Of a stretch of DNA of 64,000 nucleotides, positions 21,871 to 35,310 are shown in pieces. Source of the stretch: Diphasiastrum complanatum (lineage: Eukaryota > Streptophyta > Lycopodiopsida > Lycopodiales > Lycopodiaceae). A program made the translations under genes and the position numbers. Where the stretch lies: NCBI GenBank assembly GCA_029204225.1, contig CM055100.1, positions 46,125,996-46,189,995 on the forward strand. The letters run 5' to 3'. Below the pieces are notes generated by a model. The model saw only the letters and a list, made by a program, of their open reading frames with translations. It did not search any database and was not told the origin of the DNA. Within the stretch, counting starts at the first letter, position 1; each line of letters begins with the position of its first letter.

Positions 21871-22053
21871 CCCCCCCCCCCTCCGGAATTAATTATCAGG
21901 TGGTGGACGGCGACTGCCTGCCCCCTCAGGTTAAAAAATATGAAAACGGTACCAAAAAACTTTGCAAAATACCTACCCACTGCCCATGCCTCCCATAACT
22001 GAGATACCACGAAACGAGCATGAAATAACGTGAGTATGTTTATGTATAAATGA

Positions 22054-22432
22054 TTAAGAGATCCTTATACCACAACTTGATGGTTTCGAGATTTGGGTAG
22101 AGGAGGATGCAAACCTGAGAGCAAATTATGCCAAGGCTTCCAAAAAACTTTGGCAACGAGCCAAAAGTAGGCTACTGTTACTAAAGCGAAGCTTCAAAGC
22201 TAAAGTAGCATCGAAAGAACAGATTGAGTCACACAGAAAGGTGTTGGACACAGAGCACCTAGAGCTAGGCAAACTTCAAGACCAACTGAAGTCTTTCAAT
22301 TCTAGGTCCGCATACTCTTCTGGTAGAGAGTTGCCCTCTCTGAAGGATGATCTAAAGGTTCAAAGAAAAAGAATACAAGCTACTCAAGCTATGCTTGACC
22401 ACATAATTTTCTTGGATAAATTTTTCCAATGA
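22054..22432 (+). other. Coding-like remnant of unknown origin, charged and helix-rich
   Basis: The frame after a TAA near 22053 stays open to a stop at 22430. It includes LDGFEIWVEEDANL, KASKKLWQRAKSRLLLLKRS, KVLDTEHLELGKLQDQLK and LKDDLKVQRKRIQATQAML. It is rich in K, R, E and L with heptad-like spacing, suggesting a coiled coil. No start codon lies near the front (first Met at 22241), so it may be an exon or a captured gene fragment. I do not recognise the family. Confidence 0.35.
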
Positions 22433-23169
22433 TGTTTACTATCCTGCCTCTCTTGGTGGTTGTTGAGTATGATAGCTACCATGCACAGACGTCTGTCATT
22501 CATTTGTTATGAATGTCATTGAAAGCTTCTATCCATTCTGGAGATGTTAAGAATAGAGTTGTGTCAGCTTACACCGACCATTTGGTTCCACAGAACCCTG
22601 GGCTTCTGTAGTGGATGTGGTTACCAATTTCAGCAATGTTGATCTTACTAGTTTCCAAACAAGCTTTATCATCAGATGACTCATGAGTTTGAGGATGATA
22701 CAGATCAGAATCCTGAAAGTTCTGGACCGTGATGTTTGCCATCCTCGAGATTATGATTACTTTCTATCTAGTCATGCATCATTGTAAGGCTCAGCATAGC
22801 TTCAAAGTCTACTTTGACCAATGGCTGTTGTATGTGTTGGAAAGTTTTGCCAGTCAAAACTGTGTCATTCACTACAGGGAACCACAGGACCTACACACTA
22901 CTATGTCTTATATGATGAGATCGGTTTGTCCCCAGATGAACTTCAACAGCTCACTAATGAGTTATGCTACAACTTCAACCCCAGACCCTAGACTCTAAAC
23001 CCTGGCTGCAAAACGTTCGAAATTTTGCAGAGCATGACGAGGGCTCTGAAACATCTTCTCAATTGGTTTAGGGGGGCATCTCAAAAAGGACCAATTGTGA
23101 CTCCACTTCCAGAATTGCATAAGAACAAGCAAACAAAAATGTTCTTCTGCTGAAGCTTTCTTTAGAATT

Positions 23170-23671
23170 GCAGTTTTACTTCTCCATGAAAAAGTTACAT
23201 ACACAAGTAGTCAATCCCATCAGCTTGACACAGAAGGGTTTGACACAAAATCTTCTTGTTCACAACTGGTCTTTGCACACTCTAGCTTCATCTCCCAGTT
23301 CTTCTTCTGCAACCTGCTATGCCTTTCTGAAACAAATTGCACCCTTCACTGCATTGCATTTTGAGAGGTAACTATGAAATAACATACGTAGTTAGAGATG
23401 AATCTGAACACTGAAGATCTACGCTGTTGAAACTGGTAACCACATCCACTACCGAAGACGAACTTTCCTGTTCAACCACTCGATTCGTAACATGTCGAAT
23501 AATATTTATACTACGCTTGGAGGTTTTCTTGCAGAATCAGAATTGGGAGATGAAGGTAAAATGTGCAAAGACCAGTTATAAACAAGAAGATTATGTGTCG
23601 AGCCTTCTGTGCCAAGCTGATGGGATTGACTACTTGTGTATGTACCTTTTTCACAGAGAAGTGAAACTGCC
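23170..23671. repeat. Inverted repeat, arms about 140 bp
   Basis: Left arm 23170-23311 and right arm 23531-23671 are reverse complements with scattered mismatches (for example GTAGTCAATCCCATCAGCTT at 23206 against AAGCTGATGGGATTGACTAC at 23616). The loop is about 220 bp. Transcription through it would give a long hairpin. Confidence 0.75.
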
Positions 23672-24049
23672 GCCTCATTTACTGCCAAAAATTACATATA
23701 AATAGTCTGCCACATACGAGGGAGGTAGAGAAAGAATAACAATGTTGTCTAACTTAACCTGATAATGTTTTAGTTTTTGAGTGCGAAATCGGGCGTCCTA
23801 CCTTTGGCACAAGTATGTAAATTGCAGGCATGATTTTTGGGAAAAGTGAATGCTCACCAAAAGAGTGACAAGCTCTCAAGACCGTGATGTTTGCCATCCT
23901 CAGAACTATGATTTCTTTCCATGTAGTCATGCAGGCATCAGTGCAAGTCTCAGCATAGCTTCAAAGTCTACTATTCCCAATGGCTGATTGTGACATTACA
24001 GAAATCTGCTTTCACAACATCTATTTCTCCCCGGATGAACTTCAACAGC

Positions 24050-24545
24050 CTACTAATTACTTGTGCTACAACTTCAATCCTAAACCCTAAACCCTGGCTG
24101 CAATACGCTATCGAAAATTAGCAGAGCATCACAGGGGCTCAGAAACATCTTCTCGATTGGGATGATCAGCATCTCAAGAATATGACCAGTTGTGACTCCA
24201 CTTTTGGAATTGCAGAGGAACAAGCAAACAACATTGTTTTTCTGCTAAAGCTTTCTTTAGAATTGCAATCCTACTTCTCCATGAAAAAGGTACATACACA
24301 AGTCGCCAATTCAAAATGTTTCCAGGTCCCAACCGACGAAGTGTCCCACAAGCCCTGTTTAACATTGTGACTCCATTATGCAATTCTGGAACTTGAGTCA
24401 CAATTGCGCCTTCCTGAGATGCTGATTTTCCCAATTGAGAAGATGTCTCATAGCCCCCGTCATACTCTACAAAATTTCAACAGCATATTGCAGCCAGGGT
24501 TTAGGGTCCAGGGTTGGAGTTGTAGCATAAGTAATTAGCCAGTTG
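24050..24545. repeat. Inverted repeat, arms about 167 bp
   Basis: Left arm 24050-24216 and right arm 24374-24545 are reverse complements with mismatches (AACCCTGGCTGCAATACGC against GCATATTGCAGCCAGGGTT). The loop is about 157 bp and contains the TACATACACAAGT segment shared with the first inverted repeat. Confidence 0.7.
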
Positions 24546-24600
24546 ATCTCATCATATAAGACGTACAAGTGTGTAGGTCTCAATAGTCTCAAAATGGTGT

Positions 24601-25439
24601 TGATTGGGCCCATGCGAGAGAACTCTTCACAAAGGACACTGCCTTTGGTAAGGTTGATGCCATTCCAAAGAACCTTCCAGTAGATGTCATTCTGCGACAG
24701 GGTTTAGGGTTTAGGATGTTAAACAAATAGGATTTGAACTATTTGACAAGACCGAAATATATTATCCATTTACCAAAGATATCTTTGAGTAACGATCTTG
24801 ATTGGATGTGTGGGATAGCCTTTGAGAGACTTATCAAGGGAGGTATTATTGTTTTACCTTTACTATTATCAAAGGAAATATTATTGTTGTCTCACCTTAA
24901 AAGGATCGAGCAGAAAGCACCCCTTCCATATTTGCTAACATGCCCGTACGTTCAACGAAAAGGTAGGTACGAAACAGAGTTGATAGCAGATGCACTTCAC
25001 TAAAATGCACCTACAAGCTGATCATTGATGTAGCAGCAAACTGATGGCTGTTGTAGCAGCAAACTGGTCACTCAGCACATGCACTTCAAACGACCATCAA
25101 AAACATGAAGAGTTTGAGGATGATACAAATTGTAGCAAGGATTGAAGAAAAAAAGAACGATTTCGTGTTCCAAAGCTGCTAGACCAGCTACTACTGTATT
25201 TCAGTCTTATTTTTTGCTTACTCATGGAAGCCAGCCAAAAAGAAAAAGAGTACTCGCTCCTTTTGTCCCTCCTAGTTTCTGACAGATTTCACATGCCCAT
25301 GCCCTCACGGATTTGAGGTAAAACATAACATTCCATAAACACATACATTACATTGCATTTAAAAAATATAGAGATTGCGTTTCACAAAACCAGGCGCGTG
25401 TTGCACAAGAAAACACACTGTATATTAATTCAAGAGATG
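24601..25439. other. Unassigned intronic sequence
   Basis: One 89-codon frame (24734-25003) has no recognisable similarity and no support as a gene. Otherwise nothing recognised. Confidence 0.4.
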
Positions 25440-25575
25440 TATTGAAATAACATTACGTATCCCGCCACATACGGCTGGTTCTGTTTTCTACACTACTTTC
25501 TAGCTATATGTTGCCTCATTCACTGCCGAAAATTACATAGAAACAATCCGCCACATACGGCTGGACCTTATCTAG
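25440..25575. repeat. Satellite-like module related to the fold-back cluster
   Basis: CCGCCACATACGGCTGG occurs at 25460 and 25549, the second after GCCTCATTCACTGCCGAAAA. The same order (GCCTCATTTACTGCC, AAAATTACATA, GCCACATACGAGG) is at 23672-23722 at the edge of the fold-back cluster. Confidence 0.55.
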
Positions 25576-26009
25576 TCTTAGCATTCCTACGAGGATCTGA
25601 CAGACTCCTCGCCCTGGTCAGGTGCATTCATCTCTCGCTATGCCTCCTGGTTAGCGCCCCTCATCTCCCTCGCCAACGGGGGCGAGGGTTTGCAGCTCCG
25701 GGTGTATCTACCGAGCCTGTCGTTGCATCTCTGCAAAGCCTGCCTCTAGCTTCCGATGCCTTTCGTTGTGCCTTCGGACATCTTCCTCGAGCTTCGTCCT
25801 CTGCGCAGAAAGCAGCCCGTCAAGCTATATACCACAATGGAAAAAAACTATTTAAAACACAGAACAAGCCTAAATTGCATGCGAACAGATGTAGGGCAAA
25901 CGCTCACGTCGGGTGGTGCGCGCCCTCCATCTCGACTGAATTTCTCCCACAGCACACTGGCGTCCAGGTACCGCAGGTTTCTACGACTCCACCTCGTCCC
26001 AAATGGGAG

Positions 26010-26012
<3 letters not shown>

Positions 26013-26061
<49 letters not shown>
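26013..26061. repeat. (CT)n microsatellite, about 48 bp
   Basis: Pure CT tract. No LINE sequence abuts it, so it does not follow the LINE pattern. Confidence 0.9.
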
Positions 26062-26062
<1 letters not shown>

Positions 26063-26559
26063 GACCTATCATGAGGAGACCTCATCCTCATCTTCCTAGA
26101 CGACATCATCGACCACCAGCAGTCCTTCATGCTGCAGCCCGTATTACATCCTTTTATAGCATTAACGGGACAGGATTGGATGATAGCGCCATAGTGGGCA
26201 GGCTTGTCTACATAATCCAACCATGTTTTCGGTTCCATTAGTATTCTTAACAAGAACCTATATAGTGAGCAAAATGTTTAGCTTGGAATTACTAAGCAAT
26301 GAACGCCCATTTGTATTTGTAAGTAACATGGCACAGGGACTAATGTTCATTTCTGAAGGAGACTCTTGAAATTTCTGTTTTGAATGTTATGCTTGTGGTG
26401 CTATCTTTCTGAGGCCAAGTAATTAAGGCATCATGGTGTTTTGTCGACTTATTAAGGTTATTTCACAAGAAAGAATATAGTATGCAATAGAATTTACTTG
26501 TTAGAACATTCTATGTCACAGCTTATGGAACAGCAATAAGAAGACAAATATATATTTAC

Positions 26560-26716
26560 CATTCGATAATGATCTGGTTTAGTACCCTTTTTGGTGAAAC
26601 TAGGAACAAGACCCCACTTCATGCAATGGACAACAGGCTCTTTTGAACTCTCCTTGCTTTCATAGTGGACAACAGGCAAGTAAGATCCTGGAGCAACATT
26701 GTAGGATGGCCTATAT
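26560..26716 (-). CDS. HMCES: SRAP/HMCES-like gene, exon carrying YRPSYNVAPGS
   Basis: Minus-strand 157-bp exon with acceptor TTTGCAG|AT and donor ATG|GTAAAT. It reads YRPSYNVAPGSYLPVVHY, then EPVVHCMKWGLVPSFTKK and KPDHYRM. SYNVAPGS and WGLVPSFTK are SRAP signatures; NxxP sits near the DNA-binding groove. It is the first recognisable exon. The expected initiator exon with MCGR and the catalytic Cys2 was searched for upstream (higher coordinates) and not found. If it exists it is separated by another large intron or lies outside the window. The gene covers at least 17.6 kb here. Confidence 0.9.
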
Positions 26717-27559
26717 CTGCAAATAGTTGGCACATTATAAGATTGCTAGACTTGTGTGCATTGGCAATCCCAAGACTTTAGCATCTATTCACATCTGCAT
26801 CATGAATAATAAAATGAGGATTGAAACAAATTGAATTAGTGCCAACAAGTGCAAATAACAATAGTTCAACAAGATCACACGAAAAGTACCCTTTTTCAGA
26901 TATATACTCACAGAAAGTACCCTTTCTTTTCCCTAAAAACTATTCCTACTATGAATAAGTGCAGACATTTAAAACATTTGTGAAAATATTTCATCCATTT
27001 CATCAAACTTAGTTTTTAGTCTGCGATAGTTATTCAATACTTTAACAAACTCGTGCTAGAGATTATGGTATTAACACCTAGTAGTTTGTTGAATTTTTTT
27101 TCCCCACAACTTGATTGGGTCTACAAGATAAGGTTGGTTACATCAAGTTTGAAAACACATAAGCCTAAGAACCTTTCAAAAGCACAATTACTCGTAAAGA
27201 AAGCTATCATCAACCAGAACCTAGCTAAAATAAGAATCATCAACCAGAACCTAGCTAAAATAAGAAACCGAGTGTAAGTGCCTTGATTTTAATTAAGTTT
27301 ACACTATTTCAAAATTAGAAAGTGCTAAGATCAAAACCATTTTCTAGGCCTTTTGAAAATTCATATGATTTTTGCACAGAAAGTTGTTTTGTACCTTCTG
27401 GCATGGCACATTCCATTTCGTACATATCTCTCGTATCATCAATGCAACATATCTTTGATCTTCATATGATATTGAGAAGTGAAACGTCATTGGCTGACCA
27501 TATTAGAGGCGATGATATCTCCCCCTTATCTCATAATAAATTGAGTAACAAAAAAATTA
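26717..27559. other. Unassigned, AT-rich, probably intron
   Basis: Nothing recognised. A 25-bp direct duplication (ATCATCAACCAGAACCTAGC type) occurs at about 27206 and 27235. Confidence 0.4.
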
Positions 27560-29600
27560 AAATGCTCCTCTACCACCACCTCTCCCATGGTACACATCCA
27601 GCAAATCTTGGAGTCCCCTATAAACGACCTATCTCCAGCTGTAACGAGTGAGAGGAAACTTGGAACTATCCCAAAGGACAGCAAAGACTATGTGACAAGC
27701 CCGAGTCTAAGCACCATGGCAGGATTGAGTCCCCACCAATTCCTATCTTTTACGAAACAAGTCTAGTAACAATCCAATTTGAACCCAAGTGGGCCCAACC
27801 AAAATCTATGAAAATAGAATCTATAAATAAACTATCGGATGTAGGAATGAGTCCCCTCTAGAAGATGTGATGAGATGCCAAATGTTTCCAATAGACATGA
27901 AGCCTAAGAGTACCAAGACATTGAGGTCCATGCTCATGTAGCTATATGGATGAAGCAAGAACTAACCACAGATATTTACACCTATCTCCAAATTCCATGA
28001 CTCTCGTTACATCAATGTCTAGGATACCTTATCTTCTCTCTACCTATCTCTTCACTCCCTCTCCTTGCCTTTCTCCCTCTCCCATAGCCACATAAGAACT
28101 TTAAAAAGATATTGGTTGAGGCAAATTCAATCCGAATTTCAACCCTCGGAACGTCGAATCAGGAAACTATGCGTCACATATATGATCAACCTGAAGATAG
28201 CCTCTATTTATATTGCACAACAAACTGGGCCGAAATGTTAGATCATCTGGTATGGGATAAAGGGCTTGCCAAATATCATTTGTAACAATATAAAGACTTG
28301 GAGACATGAAAAGCTAACCCAACCAAATGTTATGAGTCCAACGTAGCATGCCTTTGCTGCATACACAACATTGAGTGTAGAGTGCCAAAAAGACGACATT
28401 ATTCATCGTGTGTATGCCATCTAAAATAAAATCGCTCCATGGTAACTAGAGAAAAGAGGCTGCCTAACAACTAGTAATTGCATGTATTATACCAAAAATA
28501 GGTTCTATGAAGAACACTCTCAAGTATATGTCTGAGCACTATCTCCATGGCTGACCATCAAGTACAAAAGTCTATCTCTACATGAAAGATGGAATGTATT
28601 GTATCCACGTACTACGGCAAACCCTCTCTAGATAAAGAAACCAAAACAACATCATCCAAATACAACTCCACAGAGATCAATATATACATCCCACCACCCT
28701 CATAATGCCATGACCGCTTGTATGGTATTCAGTGAGAAATGAAGATCCTTGAGCCTCTAGATAAGCATGTGACATGGAACTCAGTCAAAAACTTGTGTGA
28801 AGACGACTCGCTCCTTCCTATGTTTGGCCTCCTCAATGAGTCTCTTAAGAGTCAATAAGTGGTCTATGGTAGAGTGGTGTACCCTAGATCTCAGTTTGCC
28901 CCATAGCATGTATCCGCATCTCTAGTCACTACTAGGTCAAAGATGGCCCCATAGAGCTTAGTCATAACATGACCAATTGTAATGCTGCCATGATTTTTCG
29001 GCCTCATGGGGTCACTAGTTTGGTGGATGGAGTATATAAATTGGTGCACCAAAAGGATTGAAATCCAGAGATGACAACAATATTGAGAAGAGTGGCTAAT
29101 GGCTTCGTGCACCATCTATGCAATGAAAAAGGAGAATTCAAAAGGCTAGTGAGATGATGATTCGGCTGGCAGTGGATACAATTATACAAAAAATAATGGG
29201 TACAAACAGATAGATCGATCGAAGGAGGGGGAGCTCGTCGAAGATTCATGACAAAAAGAGCCTATTGGTGAATTTCAAAAGAGATCAATAAGTTTTCAAC
29301 TTCCTAATAGGCCACCTTCCTGCATCACAATAAGGTACGTGTGTTTGGCATCACAAAGAAGGTGGGGAGAGGAGTACACACTTGGAGAACATGATGTTCC
29401 ATTATGAATTGGGTTTAGGGTGACTAGGAGAGAAGGAAAGGCATGCATTAATATGGAGAGTGTTGGTGAGGAAGTTGGTCTGCATCCAATGCATGTCATA
29501 TGGCCATAAGGTGGAGTAACAATCAAAGTGAAGCCTAGTATAAGAGAATCTATGAGGTAACAAAAGTGTAATGTGGGACAAAGGAGGGAGGGAGGGATAG
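27560..29600 (-). pseudogene. LINE-5: heavily decayed LINE reverse transcriptase remnant
   Basis: On the minus strand near 29240-28790, fragments read FWCTNLYTPSTK, then IHQTSDPMRPKNHGSITIGH, VMTKLYGAIFDLV and STIDHLLTLKRLIEEAKHR. These align with the pre-palm region of the other LINEs here (WCTNILHPILKSGDP…YRTIMIGHTLAKLYGS) and with the usual DH.LTL...I.EA pattern downstream. Further toward 27560 the frames are full of stops, but VYAAKACYVGLITF and PRFAGCVPWERW suggest the ORF2 3' half. Highly diverged from LINE-1 to LINE-4. Confidence 0.6.
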
Positions 29601-30111
29601 AGGATGATGGTGATTAATTCATAACTAACCCAAGATGGAATGTGAGGGGGGAATGGTTAGATAGGATGGTGAGGGCGATAGATGGTTAGAGATGAACGGA
29701 AACCGACGGAAGGCTTGCCAATAACCTCGTGAGGTAATTAACCGCAAATTTCCTCTACTATGTGGATGACATGATATTTTGAACTGGGCCATATATCTAG
29801 GCCATTACATATGACCCATTGAGACTCATCCAAATGCAAAAGATGCTAGACAACCCTTGTCAACTAATTCTTTATGGACACCAAGCTTATCACTGTCTAA
29901 TGCATGAAGACGTTAGACAATCATCCTCCACATCATGCTAACATGCCATTTTAAGTGAAAATTGTGATAAATCCCTAAAATAAACATTCAATTTCACCTG
30001 ATTTTCTTTTGCTTGCTAACCTCCACTTCGGTAAACCGATTCCCATACATTGTTGGAAAATGATAATAATCCAATCTCCTTGCTCTCACGAGTCTATAAA
30101 AAAACAAAACG
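29601..30111. other. Unassigned
   Basis: No feature recognised between two oppositely oriented LINE remnants. Confidence 0.4.
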
Positions 30112-30477
30112 TTGCCATCCTCCTCAGGTGTTCTATTCAATGGTCCCATTTTTAGGCGGCAGGCTGCCTTAGATCACCTTGGGAAGGGTCACGTTTCCCT
30201 TGTCCAACTTGAGAGATTTAGTTTCCGGAGTTACATTCATGATGCTACCAATAAGTGTTGTCTCTTCGACACTATGGTCACTCCTACAGCATTATATGCG
30301 GCAGAGGCTTGGTGTACAGGTATTACCTCCTCAGATTGGTCTCATATATCTCAGCTTCAGACCACCATGCTATCTCGGATGATTAGGGCTAAGCCCTCAG
30401 TCCCACACCAGATTATCACTACTAAGTTTGTTGTTCCTCTGTATTTCAAGTCGATTCACAACCTAACTTGTATCTAA
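30112..30477 (+). pseudogene. LINE-3: ORF2 C-terminal fragment
   Basis: The frame reads GVLFNGPIFRRQAALDHLGK, LYAAEAWCTGITSSDW and MLSRMIRAKPSVPHQII. The same block in LINE-4 is YLGVLFSGPLLSFRPAALAR and MLSRMIRANQSVPHQIIL, and in LINE-2 SWMIRAKQSVPHDIIL. It is truncated on both sides, with no (CT)n at either end. Confidence 0.75.
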
Positions 30478-32517
<2,040 letters not shown>

Positions 32518-32650
32518 TCCCCATGGCATGGTATACTAATATCCTCCATCCCATCCTCAAGGCAGGTGATCCCATGAATGTAGAAAACTACGGAACCATC
32601 ATGATTGGTCACACTTTGGCTAAGATCTATGGTTCTATTTTATAGTCAGT
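32518..32650 (+). pseudogene. Second LINE fragment (pre-palm region) fused to the end of LINE-4
   Basis: MAWYTNILHPILKAGDPMN, VENYGTIMIGHTLAKIYGSI and a stop. This region should lie upstream of YADD but follows the ORF2 C-terminus of LINE-4, so a different copy or a rearrangement begins at about 32518. It ends at the LTR of copia-C. Confidence 0.65.
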
Positions 32651-33063
32651 TGTTGGATCCTTTGCTGAGACTTGACAAATTCCAAGGCCTAGCTATGGAG
32701 TATCATAACAGCATAGTAAGCACACTATGAAAGCTTGAAAAAACCAACTATGGAGTAGAACACAAAAGCAAGAGAGAGAGGACTTCAAAGCTCACACTAC
32801 TTGAATGATTTTTCAAAGAGTAGTAGGGAGTGGAAACCCCTCCAAACTATGGGCTACATTTAGCATGTAATGTATAGAGGTGGTGTCTTGCTAATTCTAG
32901 CTCTGGAACCCACATGGGTCCTCAACCTACTTGTTATTACTTGCCTAATTAGCACAAGTGGGGTGTACTATATGTACATAAATGTTTTACCCCCATGTCT
33001 TATGCACAACTTACAAGTTACAAGTATACAGCCTTAAGGGGCAAATAGGCATTTATTTCAACA
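32651..33063 (-). repeat. copia-C 3' LTR, 413 bp
   Basis: Plus-strand ends TGTTGGATCC...TTTCAACA give TGTTG...CAACA termini. On the minus strand it is preceded by a polypurine tract GAGGGGGGG (33064-33072). No matching 5' LTR is present in the window. Confidence 0.8.
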
Positions 33064-33099
33064 CCCCCCCTCAATGGCTATTTTGTTCATACCAACACC

Positions 33100-34340
33100 T
33101 AGCATGCTACGAAACTTTTCAAATTTTTCTCTAGCAAGTGCCTTAGTAAAGATGTCTGCTTGATCGTTGGTATCACAGTACTCGAGCTGAATTTCTCCGC
33201 TTTGTATCTTCTCTCTAAGAAGTGCTAATCCACCTCAATATGCTTCGTACGAGCATGGTACACAGGATTTTTGGCAAGTTGGATGCAACTCTGGCTATCA
33301 CAATGAAGAATAGTAGGACCATCCTGTGGAATCTGCACCTCCCCAAGAAGTCTCTTGAGCCATATTGCCTCGCAGATAGCTTTTGCCGTTGCCCTGTACT
33401 CAGCCTCTGTCGATGATAAGGTAACTGTGGGCTGTTTATTGTTGCACCAGGAAATGGCCCCTGAACCAAGGTTGAAAGTGTAACCTGTGGTCGATCACCT
33501 GCCCAATCCGAATCGGTAAAGCCTCCAAGATGAAGCTTTCCGTCATCTGTGTACTCAATCCCATAGCAGGTTGTCCCTTTGACATACCTCAAAACCCTCT
33601 TGGCTGCTTTCCAACATGCTTTAGTTGGAGAACTCATGAACTGGCTTGCTACACCAACCGCATAGGAAATGTCTGGTCTCGTAGTGGTGAGATAAATCAG
33701 GCTACCCACAAGCTACCTATAAAGAGTCTCGTCCACAAAAGGAGTGCCATCATCTCTAGATGGCTTACTACTAGTATCAATGGGCGTGGATACGGGTTTG
33801 CAATCCTACATGTTGAACCTGTTCAAGCCTTTCATGCATAGTTAGCTTGGGAAATAAACACACAGGTTTTCTTTTTCCAAACCTCCAAGCCAAGACAATA
33901 GTGGATTAGACCCAAATCCTTCATCTCGAACTCATTTGATAAATGAGCCTTCACCTTTTCAATAAGCTCCCCATTGTTACCCGTGATGACCAAGTCATCC
34001 ACATAGAGAACTATCAAAACAATGTTCCCATCTTCCTCCTTCACGAACAGGTTGCAATCCGACAAACTCTTTATGAATTGCTCCTCTATACCAGGCCTTG
34101 GGTGCCTGCTTCAAAAAATATAAGGCCTTCTTAAGCCTGCATACCATAGTTTCCTTGCCGTTAGCCTCAAAACCTTGTGGTTGTTCCATGTAGACTTCTT
34201 CAGCCAACTGTCCATTGAGAAAAGCACTCTTCACGTCCATTTGATGGACCTCCCCACCAAAAAATGCAGCCAATGCTAAAACCAACCTGATAGATGTCGT
34301 CTTAGCTACCGGTGCAAACGTCTCATCATAGTCCAAGCCT
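33100..34340 (-). pseudogene. copia-C reverse transcriptase and RNase H
   Basis: Minus strand. RT: MDYDETFAPVAKTTSIRLV, HQMDVKSAFLNGQLAEEVYM, LKQAPKAWY and the catalytic VLYVDDLVITGNN near 34010. RNase [41 protein letters not shown]. Several frame changes occur (near 34060, 33835, 33520). A Ty1/copia domain set, inactive. Confidence 0.85.
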
Positions 34341-35310
34341 TCCTTCTATGCATAGCCTTTAGCAACCAGCCTTGCCTTATGTTTTTCAATGCTCCCATCC
34401 AATTTGTATTTGGTCCTGCAGACCCACTTACATCCAATAGGACCCTTCCCTTTTGGTAACTTCACCAAATCCCATGTATCATTCTTGAGAATGGAGTCGT
34501 ACGCATGTTGCCATACCTTCTCATCTGCTGCCTCAACGAATGTATGCGGATCTTGTGAATCCAAAATAGTAGTCATAAGTGCATAGTTTGTCTCCTGGTG
34601 TTCATGCTGCTGGGCTTGCCTTTGAGACCTCCTAGCCCCTGGATTGCTGCTCTCTCCCTCATCCAATATCAAACCATCCTGCACAGTTTGCCAATACCAC
34701 TTGGGAAACTTCTTCCTTGCAGTTGGTGATGAAGACGGTGAATAGGACTCAACAGATTTGCCCCTTTCCTTCCGCTTCCTAGCCTCCTCGGATTCTTCCT
34801 CTTGATCACTCATATGATCGCCCTGACGCTCCCCAATATATGGATGTGGATCATCAAGTATTGGCACAAATTCACTTGTACCATCCTCCATCTCAAGTTC
34901 CTCTATAGGAGGTGTTTGATCTTCTTCAAAGATCACATCTCGACTTATGATCCTCTTCTTGCTAGTAAGATCGTAAAGTCGGTAAGCTTTGCTTTCTTCA
35001 CTGTATCCCAAGAAAATACACTTTGCTGATTTTGCATCCAGCTTCTTCCTGTTATCCTTGAGAATATGGGCATAGGCCATACAACCAAACACTCGCAAAG
35101 CACCCACCTTGGGCTTAATGCCGCTAAATGCCTCTTCTGGAGTCCTGCCTTCCACAACTTTAGTGCCCCAAAAAGAGTTGGGCAATCCCTTTGCCTTGAG
35201 CATGCACCTTGCACACTCCACAATAGTTCGGTTCTTTCTCTCGGCTATGCCGTTTTGCTGAGAGGTATGAGGAGCTGTAAGCTGCCTTTTGATCCCATGC
35301 TGAAAATCTT
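34341..35310 (-). pseudogene. copia-C integrase C-terminal part and linker
   Basis: The frame 35221-34346 gives 291 residues. It begins MECARCMLKAKGLPNSFWG (integrase core end) and continues ALRVFGCMAYAHI, KCIFLGYSEESKAYRLYD, an acidic and serine-rich linker, and GCKWVCRTKYKLDGSIEKHK, where it meets reverse transcriptase. Sequence 5' of the QQNGIAERKNRT motif (about 35290) is absent, so gag, protease and the integrase zinc finger are lost. Confidence 0.85.

Larger units (their letters stand above)
22700..24600. repeat. Fold-back repeat cluster (three copies of one module, direct and inverted)
   Basis: CCGTGATGTTTGCCATCCTC starts near 22725 and again near 23882. The module GCTACAACTTCAA…AACCCTGGCTGCAA is at 22970-23130 and 24060-24216 in direct orientation and inverted at 24374-24545. 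One inverted unit of the 5-kb tandem array is at 23848-23886. GATCTCATCATATAAGAC appears at 24544 and inverted near 22905, and also at 4838. The telomere-like CCCTAAACCCTAAACCCTGG near 24078 is part of the module and not a telomere. No protein is encoded. Confidence 0.7.
11425..26559 (-). other. 15.1-kb intron of the HMCES-like gene, filled with transposable elements
   Basis: Inferred from the two flanking exons, whose protein sequence is contiguous in the SRAP family (DHY.MFNARSES) and whose splice sites are GT...AG. Contents in window order: gypsy-B (13130-15246, same strand as the gene), gypsy-A (15494-21870, opposite strand), a coding-like remnant (22054-22432), fold-back repeats (22.7-24.6 kb, 25.4 kb) and a (CT)n tract (26013-26061). 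No competing exon was seen inside. Whether it is spliced out in full is unproven. Confidence 0.75.

Noticed and set aside
24075-24110. CCCTAAACCCTAAACCC as an interstitial telomere
   Set aside because: Only two to three units, and they belong to a fold-back module that recurs with diverged versions at 22970 and 24510.
24734-25003. 89-codon frame as a gene
   Set aside because: No recognisable family, no splice or promoter context, and it lies among repeats in an intron.
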